A DNA stretch of 64,000 bases, taken from assembly GCA_900095095.1 (NCBI GenBank), contig FMBT01000321.1:186001-250000 (forward strand), in the 5' to 3' direction. How positions within the stretch are numbered: position 1 is the first letter of the stretch; every line of letters begins with the position of its first letter. A program made the translations under genes and the position numbers. The notes beneath the pieces are model-generated. The model searched no databases and was not told where the DNA came from. It saw only the letters and a program-made list of their open reading frames with translations. The stretch comes from Fragilariopsis cylindrus CCMP1102. Taxonomy: Eukaryota; Bacillariophyta; Bacillariophyceae; Bacillariales; Bacillariaceae. This document shows, in pieces, positions 1 to 10,792 of this stretch.

Positions 1-12
1 ACCTGAAAAAAT

Positions 13-240
13 GCATAGAAGAACAATATCATCTTGTCTTTACAGTAGTAGCGTTTTCTATTATGCCGGACAATAGAAAACGCGACGATGGATATTTACT
101 GGTAAGTTACTGTACATACATAAAATAATAAATAAAATCTTAAAGAACAGAAGAATTTTGAAATCGCCTGAATGATGCATAGAAGAACAATATTATCGTG
201 TCATTAGTCGTGTTTCTTATCATGCCGGACAATAATTACA
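13..240. repeat. Two diverged tandem copies with a hairpin
   Basis: Two copies of a segment beginning GCATAGAAGAACAATAT start at 13 and 177, a period of about 164 bp. The first copy holds a perfect 12-bp inverted repeat (51-62 against 72-83) around the 9-base loop ATGCCGGAC. The second copy keeps the loop sequence but has a degraded stem. No coding potential is seen. Function is unknown; it could be the edge of a larger repeat cut by the window. Confidence 0.6.
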
Positions 241-326
241 AAGAATCTGCTCTTTTTACTATCAAGAACCAATTCGCATAAATAATATTACGCGCTCTCA
301 AAAAGAGAATTATTTTGAGTTAAAGA

Positions 327-681
327 AGAAGTGTGATGTTGAATTATATTAGTTAGAGGGCCCGTAGAAAGGTATGACGTGTATTCATATGCTTACTGAG
401 TCGACGGATTAATATTTAGCACTAACTTTCTACTAGTATGCTGTCTCAAGGGCAAAGAAGTGTGATGTTGAATTTATCTAATTAAAGGGCCCGTAGAAAA
501 TGACGTATGCTTACTGAGTGGACGGATTAATATTAGGCACAAATTAATATAATAATATATGCACTTGACAAACAGGTTCTACTAGTATGCTGTCTCAAGG
601 GCAAAGAAGTGTGATGTTGAATTTATCTAATTAGAGGGCCTGTAGAAAGGTATGACATATGCTTACTGAGTGGAAGGATAT
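327..681. repeat. Three-copy diverged tandem repeat
   Basis: The string GAAGTGTGATGTTGAAT starts at 329, 458 and 606. Each is followed by a conserved GAGGGCCCGTAGAAA-like block and TATGCTTACTGAGT. The units are about 129 and 148 bp, and the third is truncated. The first two copies end in TACTAGTATGCTGTCTCAAG. No ORF is associated with it. Confidence 0.7.
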
Positions 682-2386
682 ACTACATTTTAACTTGCTA
701 TTTGATAGCTACCATGCAGCGAAAGGCTAGCAAGACAATGGTTGACCTGCTGGTTATTTATCTTTGTTTAGTATATTGTCTTTAAATTGGAGCTTCTTCA
801 CATGTCATCTATCTCCAATGCACTTAACTCCAAATCTATCTCCAATGCACTATACTTTTTGTACTGGTAGGTGTGCGTAGTCTTAAATAGAGGTGTGTGA
901 TGATTATTATTATCTATTTTCGTCTCCCACTATTTATTACATGATGAACAGATCCTGTTAGGGCATGCCTTATATACTTGTAATTCAATAAAATAGTATG
1001 TAGTATAACCTACTAGTATTTTCAGTGGTGATACAGTAGTTAGTAGTGTGAAGTAAAGAGGGGTCAGGAACTAAATATCCACTATAATACTACCCAGAGA
1101 CCTTGCATACGTGATAATCAGTCCCTCTGTGTATACTATGTATCATATTATATTGTTACTAGTTGTCATCCAAAGTTAAAAAAAACAGGTCACATGATAT
1201 GCTACACAAATCCACTTTACTAAAAACCTTTGGTAAGTTTTTGGATTAGTGGTGCATGCTGGGCTAAGTAATACTAGAAAACACAGCAGTTGCACTGGAA
1301 GTGTGCACGTATCAGGCATATAATCAGAGAGTTCATAATCACAGAACCCCATAAGAGCAGAGCTGGGCAAGGTTGCAAACAGTGCCTGGTACATACATAT
1401 AGAACAACCTGTGGATGCATCACACACGGTCTCTATGGGAAAATGGCTGGACCAGCTTGTCTTGCATGGACCAAGAGGGCATCCTCCATCTCTCAACTGC
1501 ATGGGGATGAAGCACAATCATCCTTACCTATTGGAGGATTTATGTATCAATGTCAAAAGTGGCAGGTACAGATCTTTTAAGCTAATAAATAATTAATCTA
1601 ATATTGGAAGGTTGGGAAGATAGAGGCGGGCAATAAATAAATCACCCGTGAGGCGCTACTCTTCCATGGGTGCTGCTGCATCCTGTTGATCCCACCACAA
1701 TAAGTGTTTGTGACGCTAGGCCAAAATGTCAATTAATGTAGATTTTAACTAGCACTCAGCCTCTGTGGCAGGTGCAGCTATGTATTGCTAGTTCCACAGG
1801 CAGAGCCTAGACAGATGACCAGAACAAAACAGAACAACAACAGTTATAATTTGATGTGCTATTAGTGTGAAAAAACTGTGCATGTAAAAATGCAGTCTCC
1901 AACAATATTTTGGATATCACTTATGGATCCACTTCCATCTGGTATATGATTCCTGTCAACAATTTTTATCATCAACATTTGTTGCTGTTTCAGAATTTGC
2001 TGTGCAATCCTTGTGGAAAACTTTTTTGCAGGTGAAGTTTTTGTACAATAATTGTAGTGAGTGCATTCACTTGTGCTTGTTGCTGATGGTTCTTTTCAAT
2101 TCCTGTCAACAACAACTTAAGAATCACACTACAATGATACAATAAAACAACAACGGGGTAGAAACTGCTGCTGTTTTAAAAGTTAATAATGTTTTAGAAT
2201 TTGATTTACAAATCTTGGATGGAAACTTTGGTAGGCAGGCGCAGGTTGTCCAGTAACCATACTAACCACCAAAATATTATCTGCTGAATTGAAGCTGTGT
2301 GGTGTGGAGGAGAACAATACACCTAGTTAGTTACTCAATAGAAGTTGGGTAAAAGTAGGTACATATTAATAGTAAAATTATGAGCT

Positions 2387-2425
<39 letters not shown>

Positions 2426-3334
2426 TATTTTGGAGGTGTGCGAGTGTGGTGCAAGAGTAAATTCGTGCTATCAAAAAAACAACACTGTGTGTGTGTTCAA
2501 TTTTCCAATTCAACAGAAAAAAAAGACACAACAGTAGTGTATTATTGTACCTGCCTAGTACAGGGCAGTACTATACTGTATGCAAATAAATATCCTAATG
2601 TATTGCTATGCTGCAACCTATGCTACTCTACCAATACATACTTTTCCACCAGAAGAAAGTACTGGACCAACTTACGCCCAGTATGGTATTCAATTAATAA
2701 TATTATGTTGTATATTATCCTTTGAAAAAAGATATAATGATGATGTTGCTGTTGCTGTTGCTGGTGTTGTTGTATGTACTAACTTAGTGCTTGCTTTTAG
2801 TGTTGGGTTTATTATATATACTTACCGTTAACAGTTACAGTTATACACACATCATCTCAAAAAATTAGTATCATTCACATAAGTGTTACATGTTGTACAG
2901 TACATGTAATTCTCGTTAAAAACCCGTTGAGATTACTGGAAAGGCTTATATAATTTGAATTTTCAAACTTTCAAATTCCAGTCCCAATTTAGACTTTCTT
3001 TTATCTTCGCACATTCATTAATTTATCCAATCCATCCCATCCCATTCCATTCCATCCATCCATCTAGTAGTACAGTACTGTAGTGCGTAAACTTACCTTG
3101 CCCGTACAACAACAACAACAACAACAACAATAACAATAACTATAACCTCCAACTCCAACTCCAACTCCAACTCCAACTCCAATCTCCAACTTCAATCTCC
3201 AACTCCAATTTGACAGCATACAGTACAGATAATATAGAGTACAGTAGGGCATCCTAATTATAACTTTTCTCCTTGCTTCCTTTATTGCTTTTATAACGAT
3301 CAACAACAACGATCAACGACAACGATCAACAACG
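682..3334. other. Gene-poor stretch with microsatellites
   Basis: I see no supportable gene here. There is a (TG)n run at about 2389-2424, an (AAC)n run near 3106-3130 and an (AACTCC)n run near 3145-3180. The last two lie just upstream of the gene starting at 3335. Short ORFs such as 1176-1517 (minus) and 1290-1580 (plus) overlap each other and show no domain or compositional sign of coding. The 200 bp before 3335 hold many short direct repeats and may be promoter or 5' UTR. Confidence 0.5.
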
Positions 3335-5472
3335 ATGGCAAGAACGATTATGAAAAATACAAGAATCGTCTCTCCTACTGTCTTATTCGTAGTACTAGTA
3401 TGCTTATCTTTTTTCTTGGTAGTGGTAGACACTTCGATGTTGATAGGCAGTAGGACGATGACTAGTAGTAGTAGATCAGAAGGAGCATCAGCAACTAGTA
3501 TTACTAGTCCTACTACTACTTATTTACAACAACAGCAACAACAACATCAGCGACAAATTATGACGACAACACCAAAACCAAGAACGAAAACAATTCGTGG
3601 ACGACGACGAGGAGGAGGAAGTAAAAGTAAGACAAGAAATTTCACAATTAGTTTTTCTTCTTCGTCTTCTACCAAATCTTCATCATCTTCTTCTTCTGTC
3701 ATTAATAATAATAAGAATAATAATCGTCGTAAGAATAATAATCAAAAGAATCCAAGACAACAACAACAAAAACAACAACAACAACAACAACGTGGATTAA
3801 ATTTAGTTGAAAATAATTTAATTCCAAAAACAAAGAAATCAACATCAACATCAACATCAACATTATCATCCTTCGTGGGAGTAAAAGATAGTAGTAAAAA
3901 TGGTGTTGCCGACAATAACGCTGTCGATACTAATAGCGGCATAACAGCAGCAACAACAACAACAAAACTTCATTTTCCAATACCAATACCAATTTCACAA
4001 CAACAACAACAATATTTTGAAACAACAAGATCATCATCATCATCATCATCGTATCAAAAAGGAACAAAAGGACAAAAAAAAGGACTTGGATATAAATTTA
4101 AAAAATCATCAAAATCATCCAAAAATAAAAATAATAATGAACCACCTCCTGATATAGTTTCTACTACTCCTACTGAATCATTATTTGATCCACCAACTAA
4201 TACGCCATCTAATTCACCAACGACTGCTCCACCGTCTAATTCACCAACTAATACGCCATCTGATCCACCAACGACTGCTCCACCGTCTGATGCACCGTCT
4301 AATTCACCGTCTGATCCACCTGCTCCTCCTGATATAGTTGCTGCTACTCCTACAGAATCATCATCTGATTCACCAACCAATACGCCATCTGATCCACCAA
4401 TGACTGCTCCACTGTCTGATTCACCAACTAATACGCTGTCTGATCTACCAACGACTGATCAACCGTTTGATCCACCGTCTAATTCACCAGTTGATTCACC
4501 GTCTAATTCACCCACAACTACTGCTTCATCCTCACCGACGACTACTGGTCCAAGTTCCATTCCAAGTCCTACACCAAGTGGTGCACCCAACTCTTCTCCT
4601 AGTTTGGATCCGAGTGGCGCACCAAGTTCTGCACCAAGTGCTGGTCCAAGTTCCATTCCAAGTCTTACACCAAGTGGTTCACCTACTGGTTCACCTACAA
4701 GTACTGCTTCCTCGAGTAATACACCAGCGGTGGTGGTTACTCGTACTACTAATTCACCTACTACATTCTTTCCAACGACTACAATTCCTCCAACTTCATT
4801 CCTTCCAACAATTACTACATCATCTAGTCCAAGTCCAACATTTCCTCCCACTACATACTTTCCAACGATTACATTTCAACCATCCACTTTTGATCGTAAG
4901 TAAGCTATGTACTGTACTGTACTGTACTACATTCATTTTGTAAATTGTAAATTGTAATTGTAATATACAACACACAAAAAGGAACACAATACATACCGAC
5001 ATAAAATTGCTTTTGTGTATTTTGATTCTTACATTTTTTTTTTCATTTAACAAACTTATCTAAAGCGGCAACACTACAAGATGCTGAAGATGAGGATGGT
5101 ACTACCAGCAATAATAATAATAATATTTATAGTGTTTTAATCAGTAGTGAAATTATTGATGTTGTTCCAGATGATTTTATCGCCACTAGTACTACTACTA
5201 CTACTACTGACCGTGATAGCATGAATGATGATAATAAGAATAGTAATAATAATGTCGGTTTTAATAATAATGATAAAGAATCGATTTTAACAAATACTCA
5301 AGTTACGGCAATTGATGATATTAATGAAATGGACATGGACGACGAACAACAACAACAGAATGGCAATGAGAAACAAACAAGAGGAAGCAGCAACAACAAC
5401 ACTATCGAAGGAAAACCAGATCATAGTAATAATAATATATATGACAATTCTATGGATTGGTTGAACTTTTAA
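3335..5472 (+). CDS. Secreted or membrane-anchored PSxxPT-rich protein, two exons
   Basis: Exons are 3335-4895 and 5066-5472; the 170-bp intron (4896-5065) starts GTAAGT and ends AAAG, and the frame is kept across it, giving 655 aa. An alternative acceptor 15 bp downstream also keeps frame. Residues about 12-31 form a hydrophobic signal peptide or signal anchor. A long low-complexity stretch follows (Gln, Asn, Ser, Thr and basic runs), then from about residue 268 to 520 a tract of SPTxxPS/PSxxPT repeats, including SGAPSSAPSAGPSSIPS. Exon 2 is acidic and Asn-rich. Such P/S/T tracts are common in diatom extracellular and cell-wall proteins and are probably glycosylated. No enzymatic domain is seen. 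Its gene faces the secreted-protein gene at 6111-7178. The role is inferred from composition only. Confidence 0.75.
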
Positions 5473-6110
5473 AGAAAGAAAAAAGAATAGAAAACCAGCT
5501 TTGTATTATTCTAGTAAAGCAAAGTACAGCACGCACGCACACAGACAGACACACACACATGTTACGATTGGCGCACCCAAGAAATCCACTCACTGAAAGA
5601 AGATATTTACGACATGCCTCTAAAATGGCATGTCCTAGCTAACTGATATATTTAAATCTATGTTTTAATAATATGTGAATGGAATTTTACCTAATCTGCC
5701 TAACGTAATTACTAGGAAGTTGAAACACACACACACACACAAATATATATATACAGTATCGCTACACATCCTCACTGAAAGAAGAAAAAACATCGTGTTG
5801 GAGTCGAATCGAATGAATCGACTAAATCATGGGTAAAAAATTATAACAGAGATTAGCTAGCTAGAATAATGAACACACATACAACTATACTACTGTATGC
5901 ATTTATCTATTGAGCTACGATATCTTCTACCATTTTCTTCAAAACAACATTGTTTTAAATTATCAAATTATGTATATATATATTATAGTTCGTTCCTTTT
6001 TTTTTCTTTTTCGTTTCCGTTCCTCTTAATTTCTCTTTCGTTTCCGTTCCTCTTAATCTCTTTTTCGTTTCCGTTCCTCTTTATTTAATTTTTCTTTTCC
6101 TGTATCTTGA
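5473..6110. other. Spacer between convergent genes, with a 27-bp tandem repeat
   Basis: This is the 3' flank shared by two convergent genes. It holds (CA)n runs near 5542-5560 and 5726-5742. Three copies of a 27-bp unit beginning TCGTTTCCGTTCCTCTTAAT start at 6011, 6038 and 6065, just beyond the stop codon of the minus-strand gene. No gene is supported. Confidence 0.6.
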
Positions 6111-7178
6111 TTATGCAAGAAGAACAGCACCAACAAGACCTACAATAGTAACAACAAATGATGCAGTGGCACCACCAGCAGTTTGTAATGCAGTTGGATT
6201 ATCATCTGATTTAACAATATCAGCAACAATATCAAATTCTTGTACAGCATCAATGTCTTGAAGTTGAAGAACACGACCGTTCATTTCACTACCACTTGCA
6301 CCAAGGCGACGGACTTGGGCATTGAAACCTAAATTCGCAGTACCAGAACCTGTAACTTGACTACCAGTTTCATAAAATTGAGCATAAAGGATAGTGGAAA
6401 ATGTATCGGTTCCCGCTACATAGGATGTTAAACCATCTGTATTAGGTAATGCAACTTGAGTGGTAGCTACAGCCGGATCGGCGTTGTTAGTCCATGTGAA
6501 ATCTGCGATGGTACTAATTTCAACATCAGCACTAGATGGTGTTACCTTCACACAAATTAATGAACCCTGTAGGAAGGCATTACCAGCCTCCCCATCAGTA
6601 CCTTCTGTTCCGTCACATAGTGCAGCATTGACGGTGTACGCTTGTGCTTGACTGCTTGTTTCTTTCGCCTTTTCTGTTACTTGAATAGACGAAACTTCAA
6701 ACCCACCCTCCATGGTAATTGTTACTGTAACAAGAGTTTCTGAGAAATTAATTTCATTTACACCAGCACCAACACCAGCCCATAAACCATAACGGAGACA
6801 GTATTTAAGTATACCACCTCCTCCATTTGTACCGTCTGAAGTCCACAGATCGGTTTGTTCTGCAGCAACTTTAGTATTCAAATCAACTTCAACAGTCGCT
6901 ACTCCAGAATCTAAATCAATTGTCAGATCGTCAACTGGATTTAATTTGACATCTGCGTTTCCATAACCTTTCGAGGCGTAGGTAGTTCCATCACAGTCAC
7001 CGCCAATAATATTAGATCTCATGTTACTTAATGCCATCTCAGCACCAATGCCACTATAAGTGAAAGTGTATAAATCTCCCTCTGAAGTTGCTACGACCTT
7101 ATCAATATTCCATTTCGTGGTTAGATCAGCTTGAACAGTGGTAACAGCGAGAGCAAGAAAGGTTAATGAAAGCTTCAT
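6111..7178 (-). CDS. Secreted 355-aa protein with C-terminal hydrophobic tail
   Basis: The frame is open further upstream, but the ATG at 7178 starts a clean signal peptide (MKLSLTFLALAVTTVQA), so I place the start there. The mature part is acidic, Thr/Val/Ala-rich and likely beta-structured, with few cysteines. A central motif reads YCLRYGLWAG...NFSETLVTVTI...GGFEVSSI; from memory this layout recurs in unnamed conserved secreted diatom proteins. Two R-x-L sites (RRLGAS and RVLQLQ) lie near residues 290-310; RxL cleavage is known in diatom silica-associated proteins. The last about 20 residues (ATASFVVTIVGLVGAVLLA) are hydrophobic and reach the stop, which fits a GPI-anchor signal or a C-terminal membrane anchor. 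The upstream DNA is shared with the wall-protein gene starting at 37607, which suggests co-expression. Function is not established. Confidence 0.8.
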   Translation of the reverse strand: MKLSLTFLALAVTTVQADLTTKWNIDKVVATSEGDLYTFTYSGIGAEMALSNMRSNIIGGDCDGTTYASKGYGNADVKLNPVDDLTIDLDSGVATVEVDLNTKVAAEQTDLWTSDGTNGGGGILKYCLRYGLWAGVGAGVNEINFSETLVTVTITMEGGFEVSSIQVTEKAKETSSQAQAYTVNAALCDGTEGTDGEAGNAFLQGSLICVKVTPSSADVEISTIADFTWTNNADPAVATTQVALPNTDGLTSYVAGTDTFSTILYAQFYETGSQVTGSGTANLGFNAQVRRLGASGSEMNGRVLQLQDIDAVQEFDIVADIVKSDDNPTALQTAGGATASFVVTIVGLVGAVLLA

Positions 7179-7247
7179 GACTGATGATTTGATTTGATTT
7201 GATTTATTAATATTATTTATTTTTTGAGAGTGTTCGAGTGTTGATCG

Positions 7248-7515
7248 AATTGTAAATTGTGAGAAGATAGATTGTTGCAAATACATTTTACCAGTTTTAC
7301 ACACACTATTCACACCATAATACACTACTTTTGTGTGTATAATGTGAGTAGATTTTTTTTTTCATTTTCTTGTCTTGACCGTATGATCGGCGAACACGAC
7401 CGTACAAATCCTACGGATTGTAGTACATATTGGTAGGGTGTTTTATGTTGTACTTAAAGATACAAAAATGAAAAAGAAGAAAAATCGAGTATCCTTATAT
7501 AAATTTGAAATCAAC
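7248..7515 (-). promoter_or_regulatory. Upstream module shared with the gene at 37607
   Basis: This stretch is clearly similar to 37714-38030, which lies upstream of another minus-strand secreted-protein gene. Shared blocks include GTGAGAAGATAGATTGTTG, ACACACTATT, a small inverted repeat AATACACTAC...GTGTGTAT (about 7318-7341), ACAAATCCTACGGATTGTAG and GTATCCTTATATAAA. On the minus strand the last block reads TTTATATAAGGATAC, a TATA-like element about 320 bp before the ATG. Similarity outside coding sequence, placed the same way before two genes, supports a promoter/5' leader role. The transcription start cannot be fixed from sequence. Confidence 0.65.
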
Positions 7516-7527
7516 CATTATTCAAAT

Positions 7528-7972
7528 CGTAACGTTTCGCCATTCAATGGTCCTTCTCAGCCACGTTGTTAAAAAAATGAATCAATTCGTAACGTTTCCT
7601 TATGTGAGATCCATTTTATATACATAAATAGTCCTTTTAAGTCAAGTGTTAAAAGCCATTATCAATTGCAATTTCGTAACGTTTCCTTATGTGAGAGGAC
7701 TCATACCATTCATACTTAATTAGTCCTTTTAAGCCACGATGTTAAAAAGATGGATCTGACAGGGCAATTCGTAACGTTTCCTTATGTGAGATCCATTTTT
7801 TATACATAAATAGTCCTTTTAAGTCATGTGTTAAAACCCATTACCAATTGCAATTTGTAACGTTTCCTTATGTGAGAGTTAAATCATTCATACTTAATTA
7901 GTCCTTTTAAGCCACGTTATTAAAATACACATCATGACAGCATGATAATTCGTAACGTTTCCTTATATGTTT
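7528..7972. repeat. Six-copy CGTAACGTTT motif array upstream of secreted-protein gene
   Basis: The core CGTAACGTTTCCTTATGTGA or a close variant starts at 7528, 7588, 7675, 7770, 7856 and 7951. The 87/95/86/95-bp spacings alternate, so the array is a two-copy repeat of about 182 bp, each unit holding two related halves. Most copies are followed by TAGTCCTTTTAAG and a GTTAAAA block. The same core recurs at 38069, 38241 and 38413 upstream of the gene at 37607. It is probably a clustered transcription-factor site or a repeat recruited as one. Confidence 0.7.
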
Positions 7973-8246
7973 CAATTTTATCGATTTTTTGTAAATCATG
8001 ATGTGGTCATGCTGATGTAATGTGGTATTGTATCGAAAGCCAGTACTAGTACGCACACGCAGGTGGTCATCTACTGTATTGTGATAGCGAAATCAGTACG
8101 CGCACACAGGGGTTCATGTAATCCTACAGTAATGGCTGTGTTCCAGCGAAGCCACTAACTTACCCTACGCGGGAGGGGTCAAATGAAAAACAAGGGCGAA
8201 AAGCGAAACAGAAAGGCACGAAGAATGAATCAATGCGAAGAATGAA

Positions 8247-9990
8247 ATGAATGATTGTATGATGATGATGGTGACGATGCGGAAGAATTTAAGCAGTTGC
8301 ACTATTTCACGTGCTGCCCACCCACCATTCTACCAGCCATTAAACCCATGCAACGACATTGTTCGGATCCTATCGTCATTGATGATGAATCGAATAGAAG
8401 TATCAGTGATAGTAACGTTACGGGATGTAATGATAGTATGCAACCGTATATGCGTATGATGAAGAACAAAACTTTTAACCAATTGAACGGGGGATTGTCA
8501 AGTATACAATCATATGTATGCTGTGACACAATAATCGATGATTACAACGACAATGGAACTGCTAATTTTTCAAATAATACAGAATGTGTTCCCTATCACC
8601 TAGGCTATGTTGAGGCGTATGCACTTAATTTTTATGCAAGCCTACGTCCCATTTTTTGTGAGAATGATGAAATGGGTTCTGATTAAATATCCAAAACATA
8701 TTGATGGAAGTACTTATTATGAATGCTGCAAAACACAACACAAGGGAACGAAATCATTTGTCCAAGACGCTGCTTTCTATGCAACGTTATATCCCCAAAT
8801 TATTCTCAGTTCACTTGCAGTGTTATTATGTACGATCTTGATTATCGCTTTGTTCAGGTTCCATTGGTGGCACAATTAAAAGAACCATCAAAAAAAAAAC
8901 TACAGTAGCTATACATTATATCTAGTGTACTTAGCCATTCCTGATCTGGCACTTCACTTCTATATCCTGGTGATGTATAGCAGCTATGTAAACCAAGTAT
9001 ACAATCCATCCTTTAACGGGGGTCATTATAAATTTGAAATGGAGGACGTCCATAGCAAATACACTCGAAGGATCATTTATTGTTGGGATGAGTTTAACCT
9101 TGTACTGTTTGAAATGTATCTAGCAAGATTTTGAACCTCTTTCATTCTGACAACTATTTTTAAAAAGTGTTCCACGCACGGCCAACTTATATTTGAATTC
9201 AATCATAGCCTATTATGAAATTTTCATACTATTGAAGAATAATAAACAGGTGGTGCGACATAAATCCCCCAAGTCTTCGTAACGTGACGTTGAAGGCAAT
9301 GGTTGTGTATATGTGTTTTCCATTGTTGTATTCGCCCTGAACATTACTTTGGATAAGGTGGCGATTGAACAAAAATATATTGGATATGATTTTTGGAAAA
9401 GGTGATCAAATAAGTCTTTTGATTCGAATATGTAATATTTTGGTAACGTACATCATTCCGATTGGCTTTCTTCTTTTATGTTTGGATCATTATTAAAATA
9501 CGCAATTACTTGCCGTCGGTATCCGGAAGAGAGAAAGAATTGGTGAGTATTTTTAATCCATGTGAGTTATTTGGTTTGTTTTTCTTTCAGTTTATTGGGT
9601 CTTTTTATTTGTTTCTCATTAATGACTCGTTTTGTTGTTGTTGTTTTGATTGTTTGTGTACACTTTAGTCGTTATTTTTCTTCCGCGTTGTTCTATGTTT
9701 CTGCTTCTTCTGGATACCGGGAATTGGTGTGCCTGGTAGTAATTGAAACGACGCCAAGTTTTGGATTTGACGGTGTAGTTTAACGGTGTTGGTGATCCTC
9801 AAGGATATTATATAGGATGTTGTATCAAATTGGGCGGGTTATACTTTGTTGCCCTACAGGCAATTGCTTCTACGTTAATGGCCATGAGCAAAATCGATGT
9901 AAGGAATTATACGAAGAAACTGCTTTCTTGTTCTTACGTTTCAAACGTGCAGCCGATGACATGGTATAGAAGACGAAGGTAATCACAATA
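8247..9990 (+). pseudogene. Decayed multi-pass membrane protein gene (diatom 7TM-like family)
   Basis: Consecutive coding-like blocks in order suggest a dead gene. 8255-8686 gives a Cys-rich extracellular-type segment with N-glycosylation sequons (DNGTANFSNNTEC). About 8690-8879, in another frame, gives YYECCKTQ and a transmembrane helix (ILSSLAVLLCTILIIALF). After an in-frame TAA the same frame continues with LYLVYLAIPDLALHFYILVMY and VNQVYNPSFNG. Near 9262 comes NPPSLRNVTLKAMVVYM, near 9470 FYVWIIIKIRNYLPSVSGREKEL, and near 9829 GGLYFVALQAIASTLMAMSK. From memory these match the order of motifs in a large unnamed family of multi-pass, receptor-like diatom proteins. At least one frameshift, one in-frame stop and further frame changes separate the blocks. 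Some gaps could be introns (a GTGAGT follows REKEL), but not all. Confidence 0.6.
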
Positions 9991-10792
9991 TAAATTGAAT
10001 AGTAAATATTAATTAAAAACAACGCATATTATATACACCAAACTCTAAAATCGAAGATAAAAAACACATTCACAAACGAGGGGTAATGTAATATACAGTA
10101 GTTGTAATTGTTCTGCTGCTCGGTTTTCTCATGCAGGTGGATGATGGATTGGTGGTTTTCGTTTTCGTCACGCCTCGATTCATCAATCAGTCAGTCAATA
10201 ATTTTGTTTGAGTTGATATTCGTGAGTAAAATAAATGATCTGTAGTGCTTACTAATAAAACACGAAAGATTTAGATAAACGCTTTTGCTTCCACTGCGCA
10301 ACAAAAAGTACACCCTAGAAATAAATAATCGAATCGTGGGTTGTGGGCTGCGCGGATGGTACACAGTAACCCGATTGTTCTGTCTTGTACAAAAATCATA
10401 GCTCGAGCACTCCCAAGCTATATAATGTGCGATTTTCGCAGAAGTCTGTAGGCATTCTCCACTGTACCCGAAAGCAATTTGAGAAAGTGATAAGGGGTTC
10501 TTCAGTAATAGTTCCCAAGTAGTAATGTAACACGGCTAAATCGTACAAAAACGTGTGCAGTAGTGTACTACCGTAGTTACCATCATGGATATACTATATT
10601 TTTTAAAAATAAACAGCAAAACCTGCACATTAAAAAAAAAAACAGGAAGCGAATAAAACAAAAAACACATCTTTCATATTCTACTGCTATAGCTAGCTAT
10701 GACCTACTCAATACCTGAGCAAAAGTAACTAACTGTTCAAGAAGAGTTGTTGTTAGGTGTCGAAACAACAACCCACCAAACTGTCTTCACTG
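9991..10792. other. Spacer upstream of the Myb-like gene
   Basis: AT-rich sequence without a supportable gene. It presumably holds the promoter and 5' UTR of the gene starting at 10793. A GTG-started extension of that gene's frame back to 10757 exists, but the ATG at 10793 is preferred. Confidence 0.5.

Noticed and set aside
1176-1580. Overlapping short frames on both strands
   Set aside because: They overlap each other, lack domains and lie in a repeat-rich, gene-poor region.
7528-7972. Possible CRISPR-like array
   Set aside because: The repeats are evenly spaced, but the spacers are themselves repeated and the context is eukaryotic promoter DNA.
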